A stretch of 64,000 nucleotides of DNA from contig OZ038455.1 in NCBI GenBank assembly GCA_964036195.1, forward strand, positions 5,783,855 through 5,847,854, written 5' to 3'. Positions 34,937-45,157 of this stretch are shown piece after piece. Both the position numbers and the translations under genes were made by a program. How positions within the stretch are numbered: the stretch's first letter is position 1; every line of letters begins with the position of its first letter. Below the pieces are notes generated by a model. The model was given only the letters and a program-made list of their open reading frames with translations, searched no databases and was not told where the DNA came from. The stretch comes from Sphaerolaimus hirsutus (lineage: Eukaryota; Nematoda; Chromadorea; Monhysterida; Sphaerolaimidae).

Positions 34937-35448
34937 TCGCTGGCAAGTTGCCAGCGAACGTGGGCATGTACAAATTGTACATGCCTACGAACGTAACTAT
35001 CAGAATAATTACGTTTGTCCCCATCTGTGATAACTTTAACAGACCATCAATAAGCTTGAAATTCCCATGGCTAGGTGTCCCAGCTTTGAAGTTGCAGACT
35101 TCCGTTTCAGCCGTTTTTGTCCCTTATGACTTCCGTTTGTGTTATGAGCACTCGTCCGCAGTTCGTGCAGGTAGTTTAAAGACACCTTACAAACGCTGAC
35201 GTTTGACCCAGCCCCCTGGGTCAAATCCCTGCTTCGTCGTTGCTGTTTTTGGCACTCTTCCAGGAACAATTAAACGTCCTGTTTAGAGTGTTAAACAGCT
35301 CCCGGCTTCCCTTCCGCCTCCTCGGCACCTGCTTCTGTGCAGCCCCTAAAATGGGGAAGTGCACAGACTGCAAGCAAAGCCTAATTCGACCGCAATCCGA
35401 CAGTTTCGCTCCTTGGAGGGAACTCACCTTTTTCCTTTTTCCGGGAAC
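34937..35448 (-). other. Probable LINE 5' leader
   Basis: About 500 bp between the insertion point and the first protein-like frame. It contains the perfect short palindrome GCATGTACAAATTGTACATGC (34962-34982) and GGGTCAAA/TTTGACCC repeats near 35205-35225. It may contain the internal promoter that LINEs usually carry; no motif proves it. Confidence 0.45.
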
Positions 35449-36963
35449 AAAGTGTTTTAGCACACTTGCGGTGCCGTACGCACTTATTGAGCCTGGCGCT
35501 CTATTTTTTAAATGGCGCCATGGCGCCCTTGGCGCTTGGCGCCCTCTTTCTGTGGCGCCCTTGGCGCCTGGCGCCCACTTTCTGAATGGCGCCATGGCGC
35601 CCTTGGCGCCTGGCGCCCTTTTTCTGTGGCGCCCTTGGCGCGTGGAGCCCAGTTTCCTAATGGCGCCATGGCGCTATTGGCGCCTGGCGCCCTTTTTTCT
35701 GGTGCTTTTCCATCACTATGTGTATGCAGTCTACTATACACACCTTTTTGTTGTTGTTTGACAGTTAAATACATGACTTACATGAGTTTACAGTACATAT
35801 CCATGCAATGAATTAAGTGAAGGTTTCTGAGCAAAAAATAACTCCCCCCCCCCCCTTGAATAACTCCCCCCTTGAATAACACCCCCCTGCAAAACGTCCG
35901 AGCAAAAAAAAACTCCCCTGAGGTCTTATTCGAGGATTTAGGGTATTTAAAATACGTTTTCTGTGCCGGGTTGGGGGGAAAACTGTGCCTGGCATTTTCA
36001 CACACATTTTTTGCCGAAAACTCATGCCACCATCGGATAACAAGGGATTTAGTGATCGTGAATAGCAATCACCGCAAAAGGCAGTTAGGGACTCCGCCTA
36101 ATCGATGCCTACCGTAATATTTAATCGACCCTTAATCGGCCCTGCGTTCGAGTAACACGAGTACCTCTTCATAGAAAACTTAAACGTATTTTTGACTAAA
36201 GATAAATACTTTCTAACAACTATGCAAAATACTGCCTAAGAATACCTCTGTAGACTGCGCTCAATTTCACGCAATTATCTTCTGAATTTTCATCAGACAT
36301 GTAAAAGTATGTAAGAGAACGTGACAAATGCCAGACATCCTGCACTTGACATGCTTAACTACCATAACTTCTCGAATAACCAGATTGCAGAATACGTATT
36401 TATACTTAACAGAAACATCCCATAATTCCACCCAGGTATACTCGGCGGACATGATACTCTGCCCTCGCATTCATTTATGTCTCAGGTTGGAAGCGTGCCA
36501 ATGATGATAAAGCGTGCGATTTTTGTACAAAAGACGAAAAAAATCATTGTTGTGAATAAGTGAATATATAGCGCTATAACAGAGATGACTTCTTTGAACT
36601 TTTTATGAAAATCGCATGGATAAAAAAGTAGTTGGCACCCTTCCAGGGGGAACCACGCGTGCAGGGTGTTAAGTGACTGGACTATATTTAGGTATAAATG
36701 CGTACGTTTTCCTGGCACAATTATCCGGATACAAGAGAAAATGTAAAAGTGAACACCAAACCACATGCTCGAAAAAAATCTCTCTACCTATTACGATGGT
36801 TAGTCGTGTAAAACAAATGCGGGACCTAATAAATACTAATAATGTTTCTTTTGTAATAATGTAATAATGTAAGAAATATGTTAAGAATTCATGCCAAAAT
36901 ATATATTTTTTAACGTTTTTCAATCAGAACACTGACTCGAGGTCAGTTGAGTCGAGTCAAGTT

Positions 36964-37899
36964 TAGTGATGTAAAGGCACCGGGGCACCGGTGCCCCGGT
37001 GCTGGGCACCGAAGGGCACCAGCACCGGTGCTGGTGCGGTGCCATTGCAATCTTCAGGGGTGCCATGCCGGTGCCGGTGCCATTTTTTTCAGAATAGCAC
37101 CGGTGCCGGTGCGGTGCGGTGCCATTTTTTTGCCGGTGCCAAAGGTGCTAGCACCAGGGCCAAAGTAAAAGACACCGGGAAAGGCACCGGCCAAGGCTTC
37201 ATGTGCTGTGCAATTTTGTCCATAGTATGTGCTTATTCATATTAAAAAAACAGCGATATATTTACCCAACCGTTTTTGCCTATTTTGTAAACCTCCCATC
37301 AAATAAATATACCTACTGTGAAATCCATTATACCCGATACGGTATCTGATGAGCGAATCTTAAATTTTGTTGATTTTTAAATCATTTTTATATTTTATAT
37401 TTATCTTATTTGTTTGTTCAAAATTTGTTGTCAGTTTATGACAGATATAGTTCCATTCTCTGTACAGCAACGACTCCGATCAGTAGACAATAGTGGCTAT
37501 GGACATTGCAGTGAATTAAATATTTCATCTTTCATTTGTAATCATTGTAATTGCTTCATAAAAGTGATTGCCACATCATTCTGATCATTTTGAGTGCTCA
37601 ACCATCAAAATCGGTTGAAAATTCATGGAAATATGCACTTCCAAAGGTGAGACCACTGAGAAACTGCCCGATATTTACTTCAGAAATTCCAGCCCGGTGC
37701 GGTGCCTTTCGGTGCTAGCACCGGCAACCCGCCGGTGCCCTTCGGTGCCGGTGCCATTTTTTCCAAAAGCCACCGGTGCCGGTGCGGTGCGGTGCCATTT
37801 TCTGGCCGGTGCCCCAGGGTGCCAGGTGCCCTTTGCATGCGTTGGCAAAGGTGCCGGTGCGGTGCGGTGCCATTTTTCCCGGTGCCTTTAACATCACTA
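36964..37899. mobile_element. hAT-like non-autonomous element, GGCACC/GGTGCC family (B)
   Basis: TAGTGATGTAAAGGCACCGG to TTTAACATCACTA, with the perfect duplication GTCAAGTT (36956-36963 and 37900-37907). The partner has the empty site near 54730. Both ends are arrays of GGTGCCGGTGCC. The AT-rich middle (about 37200-37680) has no open frame of note. Confidence 0.94.
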
Positions 37900-37907
37900 G
37901 TCAAGTT

Positions 37908-38605
37908 GAGTCGTCGAGTTCGAGCCCTACTTCTAGCGCTTGGCGCGATTTTGCTCTGGCGAATCATGCAAATCATTTTATAAAACTGTAATCTTTTAAC
38001 AAAACCGTGAACCAGGCCGGTTTCAAGTTGACACAAAGTTGTCTTGGTGCCTTTTGACACCAATTTATCATTGTCTGCCATGTTATTGGGAACTGTTTTT
38101 ACGATTTTATGTTTAAGAATGCAGCCAGTTTTGCCCTTTATTGGTGGTCTGCCTTTTTTAATCGTCACAATCAAAAAGGCGAAAACAGTACCTTCAATTA
38201 GCGGCTGCCCTTTTATTGGAGGTAGCTTACAATTGGAGATAATACGGTAACAACACTTTCCATTCAACTTCTTTATCCATTCATGCAGTGGGCACTAGTT
38301 CAGTTATAAATAATACAGTCAATCCAGTTAAATATGCACCTATCGTATACACACACTGCCGTATTTTTCCTAATAGAAGGCGGGTCTCCAATAGATGGGC
38401 GTCCTCAATAGAAGTTACACTTTTTAACGTTTTAAGCCACGAAATAAATAGAAGGGAAGTTGCCAATAGAAGGTGCAAAGTACAACTGCTGGAAATGTGC
38501 CAAACCTGTGCCAAGCCTCAAAAAATGGCGGCGGACATTGTCACCTGTCAACCCCGAAACCGCCCGGCTACTTATCTATTCCGGAGGCTGCTTATCTATT
38601 TATCT
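37908..38605. other. Non-coding DNA with AATAGAAGG-type repeat
   Basis: The interval has inverted phrases GCCCTTTATTGGTGG, GCCCTTTTATTGGAGG and TCCAATAGATGGGCG, with ends near TAATACGG (38247) and CCGTATTTTTCC (38362). A similar block is at 54740-55376 in the partner. No gene was seen. Confidence 0.5.
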
Positions 38606-39119
38606 ACCGTAAATCCTCGAAAAAGTCCCCCCCCCCCCCCGAATACCCCCCTCGAATAGCTCCCCCTCGAATAGCTCCCCCCTCGAATAACTCAACTCTG
38701 TTAGCTGACTGAGGAAGAAATAACCCCCCCTCAAAAAACTCCCCTCTGTTAGCTGACTGAGGAAAAAAAAACTCCCCCTCGAATAACTCCCCCCTCGAAT
38801 AACTCCCCTCTGTTAGCTGACTGAGGAAAAAATAACTCCGCCTTGATTAACTCCCACTACTTTATGGATGGAAACGACGTACATGTATAAACACGTTGTA
38901 GATTTATGTGCACTTTACAAAAGAATGTGTCCTTTTGCAGCTGATGTTCACTAGCATTGATTCATTTGCATTAAATATGGATTCATGCATGAATTCATAC
39001 AATTTATTGATCATGCATTTTACTCAATATTCTTCTGACGAAAAAATAACTCCTCCCCTCAAAAAACTCTCCCCTCGAATAGGTCCCCCTCAAAAAATTT
39101 CTGATGAAAAAATAACATA
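38606..39119. mobile_element. TA-flanked CCGTAAATCC-type element, right end decayed
   Basis: It starts CCGTAAATCCTCGAAAAAG after TA, with three near-repeats of CTCTGTTAGCTGACTGAGG and C-ladders. The right end should lie near 39119 but has lost the terminal motif. The partner is at 56410-56881. Confidence 0.65.
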
Positions 39120-39265
39120 CCTGAAATTTACCAAACTTTTTGCTGAAAATTGGTAATTTTCAAATCTGACGTTTACACTGCTTTTGTGCCGACTAAAAAG
39201 GGGTGAAAAAGTTCACCATAATTCCGGAATAAAGTTCCATGTCTGCATCAAAAAGCAGTGATGTA

Positions 39266-40199
39266 TAGTGATGGAAAAGCGCCATGGCGCTGGCGCCTGG
39301 CGCTAGCGCCAAAGCAAAAAGCGCCATAGCGCTTTTGGCGCTTGGCGCTAAAACGCTCTGGCGCCATTGGCGCTTGGCGCTGGGATTTGAGAAAGCGCCA
39401 TGGCGCTTTTGGCGCTTGGCGCCATTTTCTGGTGGCGCTATTGGCGCCTGGCGCCGGCATTTTAAGTGGCGCCAAAAGAGCGCCAACCATGAAAATAAAA
39501 AATTGTTATAATACGGTGAAATCGACACTGCAGTTGATCAATTTTGAGGCAACTGAATAAATATTGATTAATATAAGGGTACACTTTATACAAATAGATG
39601 TGAACATCGAATAAAAGTAGAGGTGTTAAAATCGCGGTAAATTCCCTTTTATGCTTTGCTCCCAATTCTTTCTTGCAGTCTAAATCAGGGGTTCAGTCTG
39701 GCGGGGGTTGGAGGGTTACCCCCAAACAAACGCTCATGATATCTATCTATTTTCGGTGCCGCTCAGCTGTCTATCTAACCTGAGGCTAAATTTTAGGCTA
39801 ATATCGCTCGAGCCCTCCACCCCCCCAAATCCACCAGATATGTTGTATCTCTCCAGAGCGATTATTTGAGAAATTTTGCCCCAATTTAGTGGCTGTTTGA
39901 ATGGGCAAAAGTTGAATAGACTACTATGACTTCAGCGGTACGTCACTCACAGTTATGCACTCATTTTTCTACCATCAAATTGTAGAACAAATTTTTTGGC
40001 GCTGGCGCTATTGGCGCTTGGCGCCATCACCCTCTGGCGCCATTGGCGCTTGGCGCTGAGGTTCAGAAAAGCGCCATGGCGCTTTTGGCGCTTGGCGCCA
40101 TTTTGCTCTGGCGCCATTGGCGCTTGGCGCCAGGGTCAGAAAAGCGCCATGGCGCTTTTGGCGCTTGGCGCCGAAAGCCTGGCGCTTTTTCCATCACTA
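39266..40199. mobile_element. hAT-like non-autonomous element, GGCGCT family (A')
   Basis: TAGTGATGGAAAAGCGCC to GGCGCTTTTTCCATCACTA, with the perfect duplication GTGATGTA (39258-39265 and 40200-40207). The partner is empty near 57020. Subterminal arrays are GGCGCTTTTGGCGCTTGGCGC, distinct from the GGCGCC type. The interior shares nothing obvious with family A beyond the ends. Confidence 0.94.
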
Positions 40200-40530
40200 G
40201 TGATGTATACTCACTGTTTGGGTGTACACAATTTAAGGACCCTTAAGAAAAATACGCTAATCTATTTTTCGGTGACATTGTTACGCTTCACTTTCATGTT
40301 TCGCCAAGCTGTTATGCTGCGATTACAGCTGGGGCGTAAAATTGACTGGGCGTAAAATTAATTTTGGTTGTAAAATTAATTACAGATGAATGGATAAAGA
40401 TACGACATTGTTATTTCAGTCAAAGAAAGCTTAGATGCAGACGTTTCTTGTGTCCAAAGCTCATGAGTTTATTTTAATTGTACTGGGAGTTATGAATTTT
40501 AGCACAATTTTCTCAATTATGCGCTGTAAG

Positions 40531-41875
40531 TAGTGATGTTAAAGGCACCGGGAAAAATGGCACCGCACCGCACCGGCACCTTTGCCAACACATGAAAAGG
40601 GCACCTGGCACCCTGGGGCACCGGCCAGAAAATGGCACCGCACCGCACCGGCACCGGTGCCTTTTGGAAAAAATGGCACCGGCACCGAAGGGCACCAGCG
40701 GGTTGCCGGTGCTAGCACCGAAAGGCACCGCACCGGGCTGGAATCTCTGAAGTGAATATCGGGCAGTTTCTCAGTGGTCTCACTTTTGGAAGCGCATATT
40801 TCCATGAATTTTCAACCGATTTTGATGGTTGAGCACTTAAAATGATCAGAATGATGTGGCAATCATTTTTATGAAGCAATTACAATGATTACAAATGAAA
40901 GATAAAATATTTAATTCACTGCAATGTCCATAGCCACTATTGTCTACTGATCGGAATCGTTGCTGTACAGAGAATGGAACTATCTCTGTCATAAACTGAC
41001 AACAAATTTTGAATAAACAAGTAAGATAAATATAAAAATGATTTAAAATTCAACAAAATTTTAGATTCGTTCATCAGATCACGTATCGGGTATAATGGAT
41101 TTCACAGTAGGTATATTTATTTGATGGGAGGTTTACAAAAAAGGCAAAAACGGTTGGGTAAATATATCGCTGTTTTTTGAAATATGAATACTGTATTACC
41201 TCGAATTACCCCCCCCCCTTGAATTAACCCCCCCCTCGAATAAACCCCCCCCTCAAAATTGGCTGGGGAAATAATAAACCCCCCCTCGAAATACCCCCCT
41301 CCGGAATGATGTACATCATGTATGCAATGTACATGATGTATTTATCACTACTTATTTGCATCGCAGCTACTCTTATACGCTCATTTGTGTACAGATGTAC
41401 ATCTATAGCCCCAATATAACCTATATTCTCACATTTATTACCGTTTTTGTGTAAGAAATAGTGTATTCTTTACTATGAATTCCACGAAATTTTCTGGCGA
41501 AATAATAAACCCCCCCTCGAATAAACCCCCCCCTCGAATTAACCCCCCTCAAATTTTGCTGGCGAAATAATAAACCCCCATGGGGGTATTTCGAGGTAAT
41601 ACGGTACACACATACTATGGACAAAATTGCACAGCACATGAAGCCTTGGCCGGTGCCTTTCCCGGTGCCTTTTACTTTGGCCCGGTGCTAGCACCTTTGG
41701 CACCGGCAAAAAAATGGCACCGCACCGCACCGGCACCAGTGCTATTCTGAAAAAAATGGCACCGGCACCGGCATGGCACCCCTGAAGATTGCAATGGCAC
41801 CGCACCAGCACCGGTGCTGGTGCCCTTCGGTGCCCAGCACCGGGGCACCGGTGCCCCGGTGCCTTTACATCACTA
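40531..41875. mobile_element. hAT-like B element carrying a nested TA element
   Basis: TAGTGATGTTAAAGGCACC to GGTGCCTTTACATCACTA, inverted relative to 36964-37899. Perfect duplication GCTGTAAG (40523-40530 and 41876-41883). A 414-bp CTGTATTACC...GGTAATACGG element at 41191-41604 is inserted inside at TA. Without it the length is about 930 bp, as in other B copies. Confidence 0.94.
41191..41604. mobile_element. TA-flanked CCGTATTACC-type element nested in hAT-like B
   Basis: CTGTATTACCTCGAATTACC to GAGGTAATACGG, with TA on both sides (41189-41190 and 41605-41606). Sister B element 48293-49233 has the unoccupied TA near 48958. C/G ladders lie inside. Confidence 0.85.
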
Positions 41876-42110
41876 GCTGTAAGTTGTGTAAAATAAGGAC
41901 GTAAAATAAAAAAAATTTGTGCCAAAATTCATAACTCCCAGTACGATTGAAATAAACTGATGAGCTTTGGACACAAGCAACATCTGCATGTGCGCTTTCT
42001 TTGACTGAAATTACAACGCCATATCTTTATCCATTCACCTGTAATTAATTTTATGCCCAAAATTAATTTTACGCCCAGTCCATTTTACGCCCGAGCTGTA
42101 ATCGCAGCAT

Positions 42111-43019
42111 TAAGCCGGAATTTGACGTGAAATGATGAACTCGTAAAATTGATAACATCAAAATAGAAATAGGTACAGCGTTGAAATTTCAGAATTTGAT
42201 AGTTCTAGTAATGTTGTATAATGTCCTAAAAAAAATTAAGAAAATAATTATTATGTAATAAGTTATTAATTGTACGTAAAAATTTACACATTCTACGTTA
42301 ACATTTCACGTCAAACATTTTACGTCACCAAACAATTGTGACGTTAAATTAATCGGGTGGGCGCGCCAGCGCCATCCCTCGCTGCCGAGGGAGGGCGCAA
42401 GCGACCCACCCATAATATGGTCAGACACACCAAAATGCGGAAATCGCAAATTTAAAATCGCAATAACTTCGGAACGCAATGAGCTAGTGCAGAACCGACT
42501 GCACCATTAAAAAGCCCGTGTCGAGAAGTACCACCATGCAAATTTTCAGATCCAACGGTTGAGTTCGAAGGAAGTTATTACGGATTTTCTTTTTCAAGTA
42601 GTGTTGTTGTCGTTGTTCTTGTTCTTGTTCTTCTTGTTCTCCCGACAATCTTCAAACTGCAATAACTTCTTTGAAACACGACCGATTTTCATGATTGATG
42701 GCTCATATGAAAGAGCATATGATGCCATTTCTTATTTTCGGGAATTTTTTTCACAGGCTCCGCCCACTTTGGGACGGTATCTGTTTGAAATTTTCAAACC
42801 TCAATAAATTTAAAATTTGAATACAAATGCAGCAATAAAAAAAATTTGTTGATGTGCGCCATGACTAGAGCTTTCAAATGAGCCAATTTTTGGTGATTTT
42901 GGTTGAGATTTACAAAAGTTATTCAAGTTTGCTTGTTTCGTGTAAAATGCGCAAACATGCCTGAACTACTGCCTGATGTGATACTGAGCATGTGACCTTG
43001 CATGGTGATTACTATCAGG
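42111..43019. other. Non-coding DNA, foldback relic and short microsatellite
   Basis: 42113-42350 matches, inverted, the 63265-63405 element (CAGCGTTGAAATTTCAGAAT). A 45-bp block at 42353-42400 is the inverse of 16724-16768. A TTG/TTC-rich microsatellite occupies 42601-42640. No gene was recognised. Confidence 0.5.
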
Positions 43020-44490
43020 TCATAAATGTCTAGTGGTTAATGTCAAGTCAAATGTCAAGTGATAAATGTCAAGTTAAATGTCAAGTGATAATGTCAAGCA
43101 ATAAATGTCAGGCCAAATGTCAAGTGATAAATGTCAAGTGATAGATTTCAAGTGATTAAATATTAAGTGATAAAATATCAAGTCAAATATCAAGTGATAA
43201 ATGTCAAGTGGTAGATTTCAAGTGAAATTTCAAGTGAAAAATGTCAAGTGATTGATGTCAAGTGATAAATGTCAAGTGATAAATTTCAAGTTAAATGTCA
43301 AGTGATGAATGTCAAGACAAATGTCAATTGATAAATGTCAATTGATAAATGTCAAGTGATAAATATCAAGTGATAAATGTCATGTGATAGATGTCAAGTT
43401 ATAAAATATCAAGTGATAAAATATCAAGTCAAATATCAAGTGATAACTTTCAAGTCAAATGTCAACTGATAAATTTCAACTGAAATGTCAAGTTTAATGT
43501 CAAGTGATAAATGTCATGTCAAATGTCAAGTTAAACATCAAGTGATAAATTTCAAGTGAACTGTCAAGTGATAAATGTCATGTCAAATGTCAAGTCAAAT
43601 GTCAAGTTGTAAATGTCAAGTCTAAAGTCAAGTCAAGTCAAATGTCGAGTTTTAGATGTCAAGTGATAAATGTCAAGTGATAAATTTCAAGTGAATGTCA
43701 AGTTAAATGTCAAGTGATGAATGTCAAAAAAAAAAAGTCAATTGATAAATGTCAAGTGTAATCATATGATAAATGTCAAGTGATGGATGTCAAGTTATAA
43801 ACAATCAAGTGATAAAATATCAAGTCAAATATCAAGTGATAACTTTCAAGTCAAATGTCAACTGATAAATTTCAACTGAAATGTCAAGTTTGATGCCAAG
43901 TGATAAATGTCATGTCAAACGTCAAGTCAAATGTCAAGTGATAAATTTCAAGTGAATGTCAAGTTTAATGTCAAGTGATAAATGTCATGTCAAATGTAAA
44001 GTCAAATGTCAAGTTTAATGTCAACTGATAAATGTCATGTCAAGTGTCAAGTGACAAATTTCAAGTCAAGTCAAATAACAAGTCATATGTCAAGTCAAAT
44101 TTCAAGTGGTAAATGTCAAGTCAAATTTCAAGTGGTAAATGTCAAGTCAAATGTCAAGTTAAATGTCAAGTGATCAAATATCAAGTCAAATGTCAAGTTA
44201 TTAATGTCAAGTCAAATGTCAAGTTGTAAATGTCAAGTCTAAAGTCAAGTCAAGTCAAATGTCAAGTGATAAATTTCAAGTGAAATGTCAAGTAATAAAT
44301 TTCAATTGAAATGTCAAGTCAAATGCCAAATGATAAATTTCAAGTGAAATGTCAAGTAATAAATTTCAAGTGAAATGTCAGGTCAAATGTAAAGTTAAGT
44401 GTCAAGTGATCAAATATCAAGTCCAATGTCAAGTTATAAATGTCAAGTCTCAAGTCCAGTCAAATGGCAAGTAAAAAGAGAAGTGAGAAG
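43020..44490 (+). repeat. Minisatellite of AAATGTCAAGTGAT-type units
   Basis: About 1.5 kb of imperfect tandem 13-15-base units (ATGTCAAGTGATAA, ATGTCAAGTC, ATTTCAAGTGAA), with higher-order blocks repeated several hundred bases apart. It runs directly into the N gap, so its true length is unknown. Confidence 0.95.
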
Positions 44491-44690
44491 NNNNNNNNNN
44501 NNNNNNNNNNNNNNNNNNNNNNNNNNNNNNNNNNNNNNNNNNNNNNNNNNNNNNNNNNNNNNNNNNNNNNNNNNNNNNNNNNNNNNNNNNNNNNNNNNNN
44601 NNNNNNNNNNNNNNNNNNNNNNNNNNNNNNNNNNNNNNNNNNNNNNNNNNNNNNNNNNNNNNNNNNNNNNNNNNNNNNNNNNNNNNNNNN
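44491..44690. other. Assembly gap (200 N)
   Basis: Exactly 200 N. Minisatellite lies on the left, and the first base of duplicated segment copy 2 on the right. Confidence 1.
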
Positions 44691-45157
44691 CAAAATATTT
44701 TCACAATTACGTTTTCTGTACTCACGTACTTTCAAAAAGTACGCGAGTGAGTACCGGTATTTTTTTCGGGAAAATGTAAACGTATTTACGCAGTACTCGA
44801 GTATCCGTAATTGTCGAGCAAACCTTAATACGTTTTAACAACTGCTTCCACTACCTATCCAATGAAGAATAGTGAAGGCTTCAATTTTCCTACAATTCTG
44901 ATTTTATTCCATGCAATTTTGAATCAAACTGCCACAGTGAAAGTGATGCATGGCGCAAAGAATTGGCGTGGTTGAATGCATGAATTCTTGGTTTTCCCGG
45001 ATGGTCATATGTTTGATTTGAAAGCTCGGCTAACATATCCAGGTTTCAAAATATTAATGTATGTATAGTAAACCATTGGATTAATCCCCTGGTCGCAGTC
45101 CCAGACAGTGTAAAATGTCAAATGTCACGTAAAATGCCCGGTAAAATAGTAAAAGAG

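Larger units (their letters stand above)
25538..35448 (-). mobile_element. Degenerate non-LTR retrotransposon (LINE), essentially full length
   Basis: It is inserted in a hAT-like element, with a possible 4-bp duplication AAAG (25534-25537 and 35449-35452). On the minus strand it runs from a GC-rich 5' leader at about 35448 through an ORF1-like region and an apurinic-type endonuclease plus reverse transcriptase region. It ends in a short (TTTGA)n tail at about 25541-25553. Excluding the two foldback insertions it is about 8.2 kb. Several frameshifts and at least one stop show it is dead. Reverse transcriptase blocks LLHKKGSKSDVNNYRTVGI, FVDAVKAFDRV and FVDDVILMA fit the Jockey/I/CR1-like group; the exact clade is not assigned. 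Confidence 0.88.
24929..35718. mobile_element. hAT-like A element split by a LINE insertion
   Basis: The left half is 24929-25537 (TAGTGATGGAATGGCGCC) and the right half is 35449-35718 (ending TTTTCCATCACTA). Although 10.8 kb apart, they are flanked by the same 8-bp duplication TGTGTATG (24921-24928 and 35719-35726). The halves together correspond to one roughly 880-bp A element. The break falls where the small copies read GTGCTGTAGAAACACTTTTAGCACAC. Confidence 0.92.
24745..35943. mobile_element. TA-flanked CCGCAAATCC element split by an 11-kb nest
   Basis: The left end CCGCAAATCCACGAATAAGA and right end TCTTATTCGAGGATTTAGGG are inverted, with TA at 24743-24744 and 35944-35945. The partner (52539-52742) is a 204-bp form. 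Inside copy 1 lies the hAT-like element 24929-35718, which in turn holds the LINE. This is the outermost layer of the nest. Confidence 0.75.
15772..42110 (+). repeat. Large duplicated segment, copy 1 (partner 44691-57578)
   Basis: Collinear near-identical blocks: 15772-16241/44691-45157, 16242-16604/46645-46988, 16605-16890/47439-47675, 17931-18275/47680-48020, 19670-19935/48025-48292, 19936-20087/49242-49396, 20088-22550/49843-52318, 23497-23577/52326-52405, 24593-24847/52415-52638, 35771-36786/52640-53344, 36787-36963/54555-54735, 37908-38500/54735-55376, 38510-39265/56320-57022, 40208-40530/57022-57355 and 41884-42110/57358-57578. Block edges coincide with transposon insertions in one copy. 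Differences inside blocks are a few percent by eye. This is either a recent segmental duplication or two haplotypes placed end to end. Confidence 0.93.
40314..42110. mobile_element. TTA-flanked foldback element (TGCTGCGATTACAGCT ends), interrupted
   Basis: Arms TGCTGCGATTACAGCT, GGGCGTAAAATTGACTGGGC and ACAACGCCATATCTTTATCC-type sequence pair with their inverses at the right. TTA lies on both sides (about 40311-40313 and after 42109). A hAT-like B element splits the centre. The partner copy at 57125-57578 is unsplit and shows the simple roughly 450-bp foldback. Confidence 0.75.

Noticed and set aside
36991-37891. Cys/Gly/Ala-rich frames over GGTGCC arrays (also near 40.5-41.9, 48.2-49.2 and 55.4-56.3 kb)
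   Set aside because: Same cause as above: translated simple repeats of the B family.
38281-38514. Membrane-like 77-codon minus-strand frame
   Set aside because: It is not preserved cleanly in the partner copy (55080-55370) and lies in repeat-derived DNA.
43020-44490. Possible CRISPR-like array in the ATGTCAAGTGAT region
   Set aside because: The host is eukaryotic, units are short and imperfect with no unique spacers, so it is a minisatellite.
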